A stretch of DNA of 64,000 nt, from positions 427,046-491,045 of the forward strand of contig JBCBSP010000001.1 in NCBI GenBank assembly GCA_039819095.1. Direction: 5' to 3'. Shown in pieces: positions 8,802-18,221 of this stretch. This stretch comes from JBCBSP01 sp039819095. Its GTDB lineage: Bacteria; Pseudomonadota; Alphaproteobacteria; Caulobacterales; Maricaulaceae. Within the stretch, counting starts at the first letter, position 1. Each line of letters opens with the position of its first letter. The notes below the pieces were generated by a model, which was not told where the DNA came from, searched no databases, and was given only the letters and a program-made list of their open reading frames with translations. The translations under genes and the position numbers were made by a program.

Positions 8802-11342
8802 CTAATACAAGCCGCCCAACGTCTCCTCTTCATCATCATCGTCATCATCGGCGGGCGGCGCGTCGCCGGCCATCAGCGCTTCCAGGCTGTTCAACGCCGA
8901 AGACCCGAAGCTGAGCGCCTCTTCCTCGGCCGGACGGCCGCGTGTCGGCTCGGTGCCCGGACGGAAGGCCTCCAGGATCGTGCCTGAGCGACCGATGGCC
9001 GAAGGCTCGCCGGTGCGACGGTCGATCGGAACCAGGCGAACGCCTTCCGGAACGCGGAAAGGGCTGGCGGCGTAGTTGGCCAGGACCGGCTCCAGGAACT
9101 GCGCCGCGATGGGCGCTGCGACCCGGCCGCCCGCCTCGCCGCGACCAAGCTGAAGCGGGGTGTCGAACCCGACATAGACGCCGACGATCAGATCCGGGCT
9201 GAAACCCACGAACCAGGCGTCGCGAAAATCATTCGTGGTGCCGGTCTTGCCGCCGAGCGGACGCCCCAGCCGGCGCAGAGCCGTGCCGGTCCCGCGTTCA
9301 ACCGCACCTTCAAGCATGTGAACGACCTGATAGGAGGTGACCGGATCGAGCACTTCCTGACCGACCGGGTCGAGCGCAGGTTCGGTGAGATATTCCGACC
9401 AGCCCTGTTCGGTCACGCAGCTCTCGCAGGCCCGATCGTCATGCAGATAGATCGTCTCGCCGAAACGGTCCTGCACCCGATCCAGTATAGTCGGCTGGAT
9501 CAGGCGTCCGCCATTGACCAGCGCGCCATAAGCGGAAACCAGCTGGAACAGCGTCGTCTCGCCTGCGCCCAGCGCCATGGCCAGCGTCGGGCTCAGATCG
9601 TCATAAATGCCGAAACGCTCGCCATAGTCGGCGATGGGCGCCATGCCCATCTCCTGGGCCAGGCGGACCGTCATCACATTGCGTGACAGCTCCAGGCCGA
9701 GCCTGAGCGTGGAGGGCCCATAATATTCCTCAGAATAATTCTGCGGCCGGTAGAAGCGCTCTTCCAGCCCGCCGGAGGCCGCAAACGGAGCGTCCAGCAC
9801 GATCGAGGCCGGCGTATAGCCGTGATCCATAGCCGCAGCGTAGACAAACGGCTTGAACGATGATCCAGGCTGACGGCGGGCCTGGACCGCGCGATTAAAC
9901 TGGCTCTGCTGAAAGGAATAGCCGCCGACCATGGACAGCACGCGGCCGGTATACGGATCCATGGCCAGGATCGCGCCATTCACTTCCGGCAGCTGGCGCA
10001 GGCCGTATACGTCCTCACCAAGCTCGGTGTCCTCGTGAGCTTCGGCTTCGGTGACCGGCTCCACAAGAACGACATCGCCCTGCTGAAGCGCGTCAGCGGC
10101 TGAACGAATGGCCGGGCCAAGAACAGGCACGCCGTCCCTATCGCGCGAAGGCGTGCGCGCCCAGCGCAGCTCACTGCGCGGGATGACGCCCATACCCTCT
10201 TCGATCAGGCCGATCCGGGCGGCGTCCTCATCAACCTCCAGAACGAGCGCTAGGCGCCACTCGGAGTCGATATCGCGCGGCGCATCGATCTCGGCGAGCT
10301 GCTCGCGCCAGGCGTCGAAGCTCTCCAGCCGGGTCAGCGGCCCGCGATAGCCATGGCGGCGATCATAGGCCTCAAGCCCGCGCCGCAGCGCTGCACGCCC
10401 GGCCAGCTGCATGGAGGTGTCCAGCGTGGTGCGGATCGACAACCCGCCATCATAGAGCTGGTCCTCGCCATAAATGTTGAACACCTGCCGGCGGACCTGC
10501 TCCACGAAGTATTCCGCAGCCAGGTATTGTTCGCCTTCCAGACGCTCAGCGGTTTCCAGCGGCAGGGCCTGGGCCGCGTCGCGCACGGTTTCGGAGATAT
10601 AGCCGTTGATCTCCATGCGCCCGAGGATCCAGTTGCGCCGACCGATCGCGGATGCGGTGCGCCGGGTCGGATGATAATTATTGGGGCCCTTGGGCAGCGC
10701 CGCCAGATAGGCCGCCTCGTGCAGCTCCAGCTCGGCCAGCGACTTGTCGAAATAATTCAGCGCCGCCGCCGCCATGCCGTAGGAGCGATTGCCGAGATAA
10801 ATCTCGTTCAGATACAGCTCCAGAATCTGGTCCTTGGTGAAGGCGCGCTCCATGCGCCAGGCGATGAAGATCTCACGCACCTTGCGTTCAATGCGCTGGT
10901 CGGAGCTGAACAGGAAATTCTTCGCGACCTGCTGGGTGATGGTGGAACCGCTCTGCAGCGGCGCGCCGCTGCCCGACAGGATGTCGATCAGGGAGCGCAC
11001 GCCGCCGCGCGCCATACCCATGAAGTCAACGCCGCCATGCTCATAGAAATTCTTGTCTTCAGCCGACAGCACCGCTTCGATCAGGACCGGGGGGAAGCTC
11101 TCGATCGGTACGAAGACGCGCTGTTCGCGCGCGAACTCCGCGATCAGCAGGCCGTCGCCGGCGTGAACCCGGCTCATAATGGGCGGCTCGTACTGGGCCA
11201 GCTGGGAGTAATCGGGAAGGTCGTCGGTGACGCGGATCACATAGACCGTCGCGAAGATCGCACCGATCAGGCCCAGCACCACCGCAGCGCCGCCGCCCCA
11301 TATGCCGGCGCGCAGAGCGTTCTTCCAGGTCAGAATCTTCAT
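8802..11342 (-). CDS. mrcA: Penicillin-binding protein 1A (bifunctional class A PBP)
   Basis: Inner-membrane enzyme of 846 residues that polymerises and cross-links peptidoglycan. A cytoplasmic N-terminus and membrane helix (about 12-37) lead to a GT51 glycosyltransferase domain with the catalytic Glu in SAEDKNFYEHGG (Glu95). The transpeptidase domain has the active-site serine in PGSSFKPF (about 492) and the KTG motif in GGKTGTTND (about 699). An OB-like insert lies between them, as in PBP1A of Gram-negatives. The C-terminal tail ends in a run of Asp and Glu. It lies between prfB and amiC on the same strand, so two cell-wall genes are adjacent. Confidence 0.95.
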   Translation of the reverse strand: MKILTWKNALRAGIWGGGAAVVLGLIGAIFATVYVIRVTDDLPDYSQLAQYEPPIMSRVHAGDGLLIAEFAREQRVFVPIESFPPVLIEAVLSAEDKNFYEHGGVDFMGMARGGVRSLIDILSGSGAPLQSGSTITQQVAKNFLFSSDQRIERKVREIFIAWRMERAFTKDQILELYLNEIYLGNRSYGMAAAALNYFDKSLAELELHEAAYLAALPKGPNNYHPTRRTASAIGRRNWILGRMEINGYISETVRDAAQALPLETAERLEGEQYLAAEYFVEQVRRQVFNIYGEDQLYDGGLSIRTTLDTSMQLAGRAALRRGLEAYDRRHGYRGPLTRLESFDAWREQLAEIDAPRDIDSEWRLALVLEVDEDAARIGLIEEGMGVIPRSELRWARTPSRDRDGVPVLGPAIRSAADALQQGDVVLVEPVTEAEAHEDTELGEDVYGLRQLPEVNGAILAMDPYTGRVLSMVGGYSFQQSQFNRAVQARRQPGSSFKPFVYAAAMDHGYTPASIVLDAPFAASGGLEERFYRPQNYSEEYYGPSTLRLGLELSRNVMTVRLAQEMGMAPIADYGERFGIYDDLSPTLAMALGAGETTLFQLVSAYGALVNGGRLIQPTILDRVQDRFGETIYLHDDRACESCVTEQGWSEYLTEPALDPVGQEVLDPVTSYQVVHMLEGAVERGTGTALRRLGRPLGGKTGTTNDFRDAWFVGFSPDLIVGVYVGFDTPLQLGRGEAGGRVAAPIAAQFLEPVLANYAASPFRVPEGVRLVPIDRRTGEPSAIGRSGTILEAFRPGTEPTRGRPAEEEALSFGSSALNSLEALMAGDAPPADDDDDDEEETLGGLY

Positions 11343-11491
11343 GTCCGGCGTCGCGCGGCCTGCGCGCGTCCCTCTTGGCGAACCCGTCCAGTCTCAGCAA
11401 TTGAAATGACGGATGTGTTTGGCCGGATTATGACCTGCTTCGGCCCGGCCCGCTACGGTCGCGAGCCGGTATGGGCGCATTGAAGCCGGCT

Positions 11492-12760
11492 TCAGCGCGC
11501 GCCCGACGCGGCGGAGCGATTTGACGCGATCAGCCGACCGGACTGACCCGCCCCGTCGCAGCGTTCGAAATAGCTGTCGATCGAACCGGCGACCGCCTGC
11601 ATGAGTCGGCGGCGCTCGCTGGCGTTATTGAGGCGGCGGGAATCGTCCGGATTGGTCAGAAAACCCATCTCGAACAAAACCGCGGGGATCTGGCTGTCCA
11701 GCAGGACGTAGAGCCCGCGTTCGAACGGGCGATCGCGGAACAGGCCGGTCACGCCGCCGGCGTGCTGCAGCAGCATTTCAGAAAAGACCAGCGACTGATT
11801 GCGCTTCTCGCGGATCGCCAGATTGAGCAGGAGGTTGTTCACATATTCAGGGCGTTGCGAATCTCCGACCATCCAGTCGCCGTCGCGGCGCGCGCGCGTA
11901 CGCACCCGCGCCTCGGCGTACTCAGCCAGGGTGTAGACGCTGGCGCCGCGCGCCCGGCTGCCGGAGGGTGAGGCGTCCGCGTGCAGGGAGATGAACAGAT
12001 CCGCTTCAGCGGTCTGGGCGATCTGGACGCGCTCTTCCAGCTCAAGAAAGACATTCGTATCGCGCGTCATGATGACGTCATAACGACCACTGGCCAGCAG
12101 GATGTCGCGCAGCGTGAGGGCTGCAGCCAGGTTTACCGCGGCTTCACTGCGGCCGCCGAAACGACCCGGCGCGCCCGGATCGCGCCCGCCATGGCCCGGA
12201 TCGATGACGACGCGGATGCGCTCGCATGAAGGCGGCGCGAACCCGCCTTCTTCGGCCAGAAGCTGGGTGATGGACCGGTTGGAGCCTTCGCGCGGAAAGC
12301 CTGATGCGCGGTGAAATGCGCTGCGATCGGAGTCGGCGATATCGATCACGAGCCGGTGCCCGCCGCCATTGGGCGCCAGGGTCTTGCGTTCAACGATCAC
12401 GCCGGGACGTTCAAGATCAAAGATCAGCCGGGGCTCCCGCCCTGTAGAGTCGTAGCGAAACTCACCGAGCATGCCGCGGCCTTCGCCGCGCCGTCCCGGC
12501 AGGGCGATGGCGTTCCAGCTTGAACCGGGCAGCGAGACCACCAGCCGGTCAGCCGGACCGGAAAGGGTGAAGGCTTCAAACTCAATCGGCGTGGAAGTCT
12601 CGATGACCAGACGTGTATGATTCTCGTGCTCGCCGATGCGCACATCGGTCACGTCGCCAGCGAAGGCCGCCGGCGCCAGGACGAAAGCAAGCGCGACAAT
12701 CGCGCCGAGGCGCGCAATCGCACGGAAAGCATCTTTGAGGCTAAGCCTGACCACGTTCAT
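11492..12760 (-). CDS. amiC: N-acetylmuramoyl-L-alanine amidase with AMIN domain
   Basis: Periplasmic zinc amidase that cleaves the stem peptide from muramic acid during cell separation. From the ATG at 12760 (422 residues): signal peptide (about 1-36, ending near AAFAGD), an AMIN domain that binds septal wall (about 38-135), and an Amidase_3 domain (about 185-405). Zinc ligands are visible in DPGHGGRDPG, GRSEAAVNL and SLHADAS; the catalytic Glu is in VLFEMGFLTN. The frame opens further upstream (to 12817), but the ATG at 12760 sits directly before the signal peptide. A 14-bp palindrome (11481-11494) overlaps the stop codon. Confidence 0.92.
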   Translation of the reverse strand: MNVVRLSLKDAFRAIARLGAIVALAFVLAPAAFAGDVTDVRIGEHENHTRLVIETSTPIEFEAFTLSGPADRLVVSLPGSSWNAIALPGRRGEGRGMLGEFRYDSTGREPRLIFDLERPGVIVERKTLAPNGGGHRLVIDIADSDRSAFHRASGFPREGSNRSITQLLAEEGGFAPPSCERIRVVIDPGHGGRDPGAPGRFGGRSEAAVNLAAALTLRDILLASGRYDVIMTRDTNVFLELEERVQIAQTAEADLFISLHADASPSGSRARGASVYTLAEYAEARVRTRARRDGDWMVGDSQRPEYVNNLLLNLAIREKRNQSLVFSEMLLQHAGGVTGLFRDRPFERGLYVLLDSQIPAVLFEMGFLTNPDDSRRLNNASERRRLMQAVAGSIDSYFERCDGAGQSGRLIASNRSAASGAR

Positions 12761-13258
12761 CCATCTCACCGTTTCGCCGAAGCGTTGCCTGCTTGTCGCA
12801 GGTCTGTCGCCTGCCAAGATAGACCGCGTTGCTGAACATTAGGTTAGCAATGCGCACTTTGGCGAACCCCGCACTCTTAGCACGGCGGCGAGCGCTTTCC
12901 ATCGCCCGACACTTGGTGCATGTTGCGAAGGCAATGCGCGAGGTTTCGCGCCCTGCCCGGATCGGACCGGCTCGCTTTGTGCGCGCCCTTGCCCGGATCG
13001 GATACCGTAGTTTTTCCAAGGCGACGGCGAAGAGCAGGCTTTGCTCCGCGCCAGCGCTGAGAGCACCAGTCATCGAGCGGCCCCGCGCGCAACGCGCGAC
13101 CCGGACGCTCCCAGGAACCGAACCCATGCGCGAAGCGCGAGCGACAGCATCAGGAATAAGCGGCCGCTCGCCCGCCTTGCGCCCTCAACCCAGCCATGGC
13201 GCCCTATGCCTTGTCCCGCTCATGCGGGCGAGCGCTCCGCCATGCGACGGAGCACTCC
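12761..13258. promoter_or_regulatory. 498-bp divergent intergenic region between amiC and rne
   Basis: No credible protein or RNA gene is visible here. It must hold the divergent promoters for amiC (minus) and rne (plus) and a long 5' leader for rne. Several short frames cross it, but none shows family features. Near its right end are two small hairpins listed separately. I could not fix promoter boxes with confidence. Confidence 0.5.
13215..13253 (+). promoter_or_regulatory. Two hairpins in the rne leader, the second covering its ribosome-binding site
   Basis: CCCGC/GCGGG arms at 13215-13228 form a first small hairpin. GCTCCG (13234-13239) pairs with CGGAGC (13248-13253), and the GGAG of this second arm is the only good Shine-Dalgarno sequence before the rne ATG at 13259. 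RNase E is known to control its own mRNA through 5' leader structures in E. coli; a similar role here is inference. Confidence 0.45.
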
Positions 13259-15883
13259 ATGTCGAGAAAAATGTTGATCGACGCCGGCCACCCGGAAGAA
13301 ACCCGGGTGGTGGTCGTCGATTCCAATCGTGTTGAAGATTTCGATTTCGAATCCGCCACCAAGAAGCAAATCCGGGGCAATATCTATCTGGCGAAAGTGA
13401 CGCGCGTCGAGCCGTCGCTACAGGCCTGCTTCGTTGAGTACGGCGGAAACAAGCACGGCTTCCTCGCCTTCAACGAAATCCATCCCGATTACTACCAGAT
13501 CCCTACGGCCGACCGCGAAGCGCTGCGCGAAGCGGAAGCCGCGCTGGAACGCGAGCTTGGCGCGGAGAATGAGACGGCGGACGACGCTGAAGAGGAGGAC
13601 GCCGAGACCTCCGCGCAGAGCGATGAAGACGGCGCCAAAGACTCGCCGGACGCCGGCGAAGACAACGAGGCAGGTGGCGAAAACGACGCCAATGACGCGG
13701 CCAAGGACGCCGAGGAAGAAGAGCTGCTGCAGGAGGTCGCCCGCAAGCGTCGCCAGCTTCTGCGCAAGTACAAGATCCAGGAAGTCATCAAGCGCCGTCA
13801 GGTCATGCTGGTCCAGGTCGCCAAGGAAGAGCGCGGCAATAAGGGCGCGGCGCTGACCACCTATCTGTCGCTGGCGGGACGGTATTGCGTTCTGATGCCG
13901 AACACCGCGCGCGGCGGCGGCATTTCGCGCAAGATCAATAACGCATCGGACCGCAAGCGGTTGAAGGGCGCCGTCAACGCCTTGAAGGTGCCCGCCGGCA
14001 TGGGTCTGATCATCCGCACCGCGGGCGCTTCGCGCACCAAGACCGAGATCAAGCGCGATTACGACTACCTTGTGCGCCTGTGGGAGACGATTCGCGAACT
14101 GACTCTGGAGTCCGTTGCGCCCTCGCTGATCTACGAGGAAGGCAATCTCGTCAAACGCGCCATTCGCGACATGTATGACAAGGACATCGAAGAAGTCCTT
14201 GTCGAAGGCGAGGCCGCCTACAAGGAGGCGAAAGCCTTCATCCGGATGCTGATGCCGAGCCATGCCTCGAAGGTTCAGCACTACCGGCAGGACGCGCCGC
14301 TCTATCTGCGCCATCAGGTGGAAAGCCAGCTTGAGGCGATCTATTCGCCGGTCGCCCAGTTGAAATCGGGCGGTTATCTGGTGATCAACCCCACCGAAGC
14401 GCTGGTCGCGGTCGATGTGAACTCCGGCAAGTCCACCAAGGAGCGCAATATCGAGCAAACCGCGCTGCGCACCAATCTGGAAGCGGCGGAAGAAGCCGCA
14501 CGCCAGATGCGCCTGCGCGACCTGGCCGGGCTGGTTGTCATCGACTTCATCGACATGGATGAGAACAAGAACAACCGGGCGGTCGAGAAGAAGATGAAGG
14601 ACGCCCTGAAAAAGGACCGAGCCCGCATCCAGATGGGCCGTATCTCCCAGTTCGGACTGATGGAGATCTCCCGACAGCGCCGCCGCACGAGCCTGATTGA
14701 GGGATCCACCGAGGTATGCCCGGTCTGTCAAGGCACGGGCCATCTGCGCAGCGTGGAGTCCAGCGCCCTGGTCGCGCTTCGCACGCTTGAGGAAGAAGGC
14801 GTGCGCGGACGCACCGCCCATGTCCGCCTGGTCTGCCCGCAAGAAGTGGCGCTTTACCTGCTCAATGAGAAGCGCGAGCACCTCAACCAGATCGAAGCAC
14901 GCTTCACCATGCGCGTGACGATCACGGCAGATGCGTCGATGACGCGACCGGTCTGCGAGATGGAGCGTCTGGAAACGCGTCGTGAAGCCGCTCGCGCGCA
15001 GTCTGAGAGCAGCGCGAGCGATGTGATCGTTGCCGGAGCGCCGCCCAGCGAAGATGAAGCGCCCGAGGAGGCATCCTCGGACGTGCGTGAGGCGGCTGAA
15101 GACGACAAGCCGAAATCGCGCCGTCGCCGGCGCGGCGGACGGCGACGTTCCGGTTCTGACGACGCCGGTGAGACGCCCGAACGCGCCGACGCCGACACGA
15201 CCGATCCGGACGCTGCGTCTGAAGAGGCTGCCTCTGAAGGCTCAGCTTCTGACGATGCGCGCGGTGAGGACGATGGCGAGGACCGCAAGAACAAGCGGCG
15301 CCGTCGTGGACGCCGCGGCGGACGCGGACGCCGCCGCCGCGGCGGCGAAAATGCTGAAGGCGCGGAAAACGTCGTGGACGGCGAAACCGGTGAGCGCCAG
15401 GCTGCAGACGCTGAGACAGCCGACGCCGCCGGCCAGGACGATCCGATGCCGGTGATCAAGCCGGCTGAGGAGGTCACCCAGCTGGAGACCAGCGAAGCAC
15501 CGCCCAAACGCAAGCGCCCTGCCCGCCGCAAGAAAGCCGAAGCCAGCGAGGACACCGCCGAGCCGGCTGCCGAAGCGGCTTCGGATAGCTCCAAACCGAC
15601 GACGCCACAGACCGATTCGGCTGAAGAGGCTGCACCGGCCAAGCCGAAACGGCGTCGCCGCAAGAAAGTCGACGCGGACGCTGACACCGGGGCGAACGAG
15701 CCCGCTGAGCCCGTCGTTAACGCCGAGCCGGAAGCCAAGCCGCAGCCTGCGCCGAAGGCGAAATCCGAGCCGGCGCCGAGCACTGAGACGGCTGAGGAAC
15801 CATCATCTGATGACGGTTCTGACAAGAAGGAGCCGGCCCGCAAAGGCTGGTGGCAGCGTTCAGGCAAGCTCTTCGGTCGCTAG
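13259..15883 (+). CDS. rne: Ribonuclease E (RNA degradosome scaffold)
   Basis: Main endoribonuclease for mRNA decay and rRNA processing, 874 residues from the ATG at 13259. The N-terminal S1 domain is split by a highly acidic insert (about residues 99-160), as in other alphaproteobacteria. The catalytic DNase I-like core carries VAVDVNSGKST and VVIDFIDMDENKN (Mg-binding Asp residues). The zinc link is CPVCQGTGHL, around residue 485. The C-terminal ~350 residues are disordered, with alternating acidic stretches and Arg-rich blocks that likely bind RNA. The protein ends in RKGWWQRSGKLFGR. In Caulobacter a GWW peptide at the RNase E C-terminus docks PNPase, so this tail is probably the degradosome anchor. 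Confidence 0.93.
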   Translation: MSRKMLIDAGHPEETRVVVVDSNRVEDFDFESATKKQIRGNIYLAKVTRVEPSLQACFVEYGGNKHGFLAFNEIHPDYYQIPTADREALREAEAALERELGAENETADDAEEEDAETSAQSDEDGAKDSPDAGEDNEAGGENDANDAAKDAEEEELLQEVARKRRQLLRKYKIQEVIKRRQVMLVQVAKEERGNKGAALTTYLSLAGRYCVLMPNTARGGGISRKINNASDRKRLKGAVNALKVPAGMGLIIRTAGASRTKTEIKRDYDYLVRLWETIRELTLESVAPSLIYEEGNLVKRAIRDMYDKDIEEVLVEGEAAYKEAKAFIRMLMPSHASKVQHYRQDAPLYLRHQVESQLEAIYSPVAQLKSGGYLVINPTEALVAVDVNSGKSTKERNIEQTALRTNLEAAEEAARQMRLRDLAGLVVIDFIDMDENKNNRAVEKKMKDALKKDRARIQMGRISQFGLMEISRQRRRTSLIEGSTEVCPVCQGTGHLRSVESSALVALRTLEEEGVRGRTAHVRLVCPQEVALYLLNEKREHLNQIEARFTMRVTITADASMTRPVCEMERLETRREAARAQSESSASDVIVAGAPPSEDEAPEEASSDVREAAEDDKPKSRRRRRGGRRRSGSDDAGETPERADADTTDPDAASEEAASEGSASDDARGEDDGEDRKNKRRRRGRRGGRGRRRRGGENAEGAENVVDGETGERQAADAETADAAGQDDPMPVIKPAEEVTQLETSEAPPKRKRPARRKKAEASEDTAEPAAEAASDSSKPTTPQTDSAEEAAPAKPKRRRRKKVDADADTGANEPAEPVVNAEPEAKPQPAPKAKSEPAPSTETAEEPSSDDGSDKKEPARKGWWQRSGKLFGR

Positions 15884-15890
15884 ATGTCAG

Positions 15891-15930
15891 GCGAGCGCGC
15901 CGGATTTTCCGGCCGGCTCGCGTTATCTTG
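15891..15930 (+). terminator. Candidate terminator after rne
   Basis: GCGAGC (15891-15896) and CCGGA (15900-15904) pair with TCCGG (15908-15912) and GCTCGC (15916-15921) around a TTT loop, giving a GC-rich hairpin just after the rne stop. The following GTTATCTTG is only weakly T-rich, so termination efficiency is uncertain. Confidence 0.45.
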
Positions 15931-15931
15931 A

Positions 15932-15969
15932 ATGATGCGAGCGCGCCTTCACGGGTGCGCTCGCATCAT
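15932..15969. repeat. 13-bp perfect inverted repeat upstream of the M48 gene
   Basis: ATGATGCGAGCGC (15932-15944) and its exact complement GCGCTCGCATCAT (15957-15969) surround a 12-nt spacer. It lies directly after the rne hairpin and 46 bp before the M48 start. It may be a second terminator, a protein-binding operator, or an mRNA 5' structure. A TATATT stretch follows at once (about 15979-15984). Confidence 0.6.
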
Positions 15970-16015
15970 AAGCGTCCTATATTGTTCGCTAGAGGGGGCG
16001 GAGCAGAGAGGGAGC

Positions 16016-17407
16016 ATGATGCTCATGCGCCAAGTCTTGCGCGCCGCGATTGCAGCGCTCGCCGCCATAGCCGCCGCTGCGACGGCCCATGCCCAGGGGC
16101 TGGTCCGCGACACCGAAATCGAAGCGGTGATGCGCGCTTACACCGATCCCTTGCTCGAGGCGGCGCAGCTTGAGACCAACGATGTCGACTTCTATCTGGT
16201 CGGCAATATGGAGTTCAACGCCTTCGTCACGCGCGGGCAGAACATCTTCATGCATACCGGCACGATTGTTCGCGCTGAAACACCCTCTGAAATCAAGGGC
16301 GTCATCTCCCACGAGATCGGCCATATCGAAGGCGCTCACCTGGTTCGGTCAGGTGAGGCGTCGCGCGGCGCTATGGCGACGATGGCCGCCTCTCTGGCGC
16401 TCGGATTGGTCGCCGCGCTCGCCGGCGAAGGCGCAGCCGGCGCGGCGATCATGGCGTCTGCCCCGCAATTCGCCACCATGGATTTCCTCCGCTATTCGCG
16501 CGCTCAGGAAGCCGCCGCCGATCAGGCCGCTATCCGCTTCCTGACGGCCACCGGTCAATCAGGCCGCGGCCTGGTTCGCACGTTCGAACGGCTAAGCTAT
16601 CAGGAAGTCTTCTCCGATCAGCGCCGCTGGGAGTATTTCCGCTCTCACCCGCTTTCCAGCCAGCGCGTCGATGCCCTGCGGCGCAATGTGGAGGCCTCGC
16701 CTTACGCAGACAGGCCCGACACCGACGCTGAAATCACAGAGCTGCGCCGCATACAGGCGAAGATCATCGGCTTCATGGTTCCCCCCGCCCAGACTTTCAG
16801 CCGCTACCCGGAAAGCGATCAGTCCCTGCCGGCGCGCTACGCCCGCTCGGTCGCCTATTACAAGCAGGGGCTTCTGGACCGGGCGCAGGAGGAGCTGGCC
16901 ACGCTGATCGAGGACAGTCCCGACGATCCCTTTTTTCATGAACTGCATGGGCAGATGCTTTATGAGAGCGGTGCGATCGCGGACTCCATTGAACCGAACC
17001 GGCGCGCGGTAGAGTTGATGCCGAACGCGCCGCTTCTGCGCATCGGCCTGGCCGCCTCGCTGATCGCTGAGGGTTCAGATGACTATCTCGACGAGGCGGT
17101 CTCCCATCTGCGCTTTGCGCTGGCAGAGGAGCCGGACAATGCGTTCGGCTGGTTCCAGTTGTCACTCGCCCACCAGGCGCGCGGCGAAACGGCTGAAGCT
17201 GAGCTGGCGACCGCCGAGCGCGCCTTCGCAGTCGGCGATCATGTGCAGGCCTTCCAGTTCGCCAGCCGGGCGCGCGACGAGCTTGAACGCGGCACGCCGG
17301 CCTATATCCGCGCCATCGAGATCATCGCTGCAGCTCAGCCGAGCCCGCGCGAAATCCGCGAGCATAATCGCCGCCGTCAGGGCCTGCCGCGGCAGCGCAC
17401 CCGCTGA
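16016..17407 (+). CDS. M48 family zinc metalloprotease with TPR-like C-terminus (BepA-like)
   Basis: Secreted periplasmic protease of 463 residues from the ATG at 16016 (preceded by AGAGAGGGAG). A signal peptide ends near ATAHAQG. The M48 domain has the zinc site HEIGHIEGAH, with a third-ligand region around RAQEAAADQAAI. The C-terminal half (about residues 265-440) contains helical tetratricopeptide-like units (ARYARSVAYYKQGLLDRAQE and later copies). The architecture matches BepA/YfgC, which monitors outer-membrane protein assembly; that role is inferred. It is followed 46 bp later by a DsbA-family lipoprotein, so a periplasmic protein-folding operon is likely. Confidence 0.88.
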   Translation: MMLMRQVLRAAIAALAAIAAAATAHAQGLVRDTEIEAVMRAYTDPLLEAAQLETNDVDFYLVGNMEFNAFVTRGQNIFMHTGTIVRAETPSEIKGVISHEIGHIEGAHLVRSGEASRGAMATMAASLALGLVAALAGEGAAGAAIMASAPQFATMDFLRYSRAQEAAADQAAIRFLTATGQSGRGLVRTFERLSYQEVFSDQRRWEYFRSHPLSSQRVDALRRNVEASPYADRPDTDAEITELRRIQAKIIGFMVPPAQTFSRYPESDQSLPARYARSVAYYKQGLLDRAQEELATLIEDSPDDPFFHELHGQMLYESGAIADSIEPNRRAVELMPNAPLLRIGLAASLIAEGSDDYLDEAVSHLRFALAEEPDNAFGWFQLSLAHQARGETAEAELATAERAFAVGDHVQAFQFASRARDELERGTPAYIRAIEIIAAAQPSPREIREHNRRRQGLPRQRTR

Positions 17408-17453
17408 TATAACCCCTTAGACCGCCTCATCCTGATCTGGAGCATTATCGTCC

Positions 17454-18221
17454 ATGAGCGTTTTCCAACTCGCCGCCCGCGCCCTAAGCGCCCTCCTCCT
17501 GGCCGCCGCCCTGTCCGCCTGCGGTGAGGCCCAGGGGCCGGAAGAACCGGCCAATGACGAGCTTGACCGGGCCGCGGTGGAAGAAATCGTGCGCAGCTAC
17601 ATCCTGGAAAACCCGGAGATCATCGAAGAGGCGCTGATCGAGCTGCAGCTTCGAGCCCGTGACCGGGAGCGCAACCGGATCGCCGAGGCGGTCGCTGCGA
17701 ACGCAGAGGCGCTCTTCGCCAACGTCGATTCGCCAAGCTTCGGCCCCGCGGACGCGAAAGTAACCGTGGTGGAATTCTTCGATTATCGCTGCTCATTCTG
17801 CCATGTAGCCAATGAGTGGGTCATTGAGACGATGGCCGAGTACGGCGATCAGGTGCGCTTCGTGTTCAAGGAATTCCCTGTGCTCGGCGAGCAATCTGAG
17901 GAAGCTTCACGCGCGGCCTTGGCGGTCTGGATCGGCCAGCCCGAGCACTATCTGGACTTTCACAACGCTTTGATGGGAACAAGCGGGCCCCTTCCCGGCG
18001 AACGCATTGACATGATCGCGTCCGAAAACGGCGTTGATGTCGATCAGATGCGTGCCGGCATGGACGCCGACACGGTGATGGAGCGGATCAATGCCGTGCG
18101 CGGGCTGGCCGGTGATATCGGGCTGAGCGGCACGCCAAACTTCATTGTCGGCGATACGGTCGTGCGCGGCGCCGATATCAACCGCCTGCAGGAAGCGCTG
18201 GACCGTCAGCTGGCCGGCTAG
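17454..18221 (+). CDS. DsbA-family thiol:disulfide oxidoreductase, predicted lipoprotein
   Basis: A 255-residue exported thioredoxin-fold protein. The signal peptide ends in the lipobox LSAC, so it is probably a lipid-anchored periplasmic protein. After a short charged helical linker, the thioredoxin domain begins with VTVVEFFDYRCSFCHVANEW; the redox motif is CSFC. The cis-proline loop is visible as SGTPNFIVGD. It resembles the Com1/DsbA_2 group that introduces or isomerises disulfides. It lies behind the M48 protease on the same strand. Its stop overlaps the thiG stop by 4 bp on the opposite strand. Confidence 0.88.
   Translation: MSVFQLAARALSALLLAAALSACGEAQGPEEPANDELDRAAVEEIVRSYILENPEIIEEALIELQLRARDRERNRIAEAVAANAEALFANVDSPSFGPADAKVTVVEFFDYRCSFCHVANEWVIETMAEYGDQVRFVFKEFPVLGEQSEEASRAALAVWIGQPEHYLDFHNALMGTSGPLPGERIDMIASENGVDVDQMRAGMDADTVMERINAVRGLAGDIGLSGTPNFIVGDTVVRGADINRLQEALDRQLAG

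Noticed and set aside
10353..11483. Plus-strand open frame of 376 codons opposite the PBP1A gene
   Set aside because: PBP1A motifs lie on the other strand across the whole stretch; this frame is a GC-rich shadow.
13418..14881. Long minus-strand open frame (487 codons) opposite rne
   Set aside because: It is a codon-bias shadow of the clearly homologous RNase E frame; it has no family motifs.
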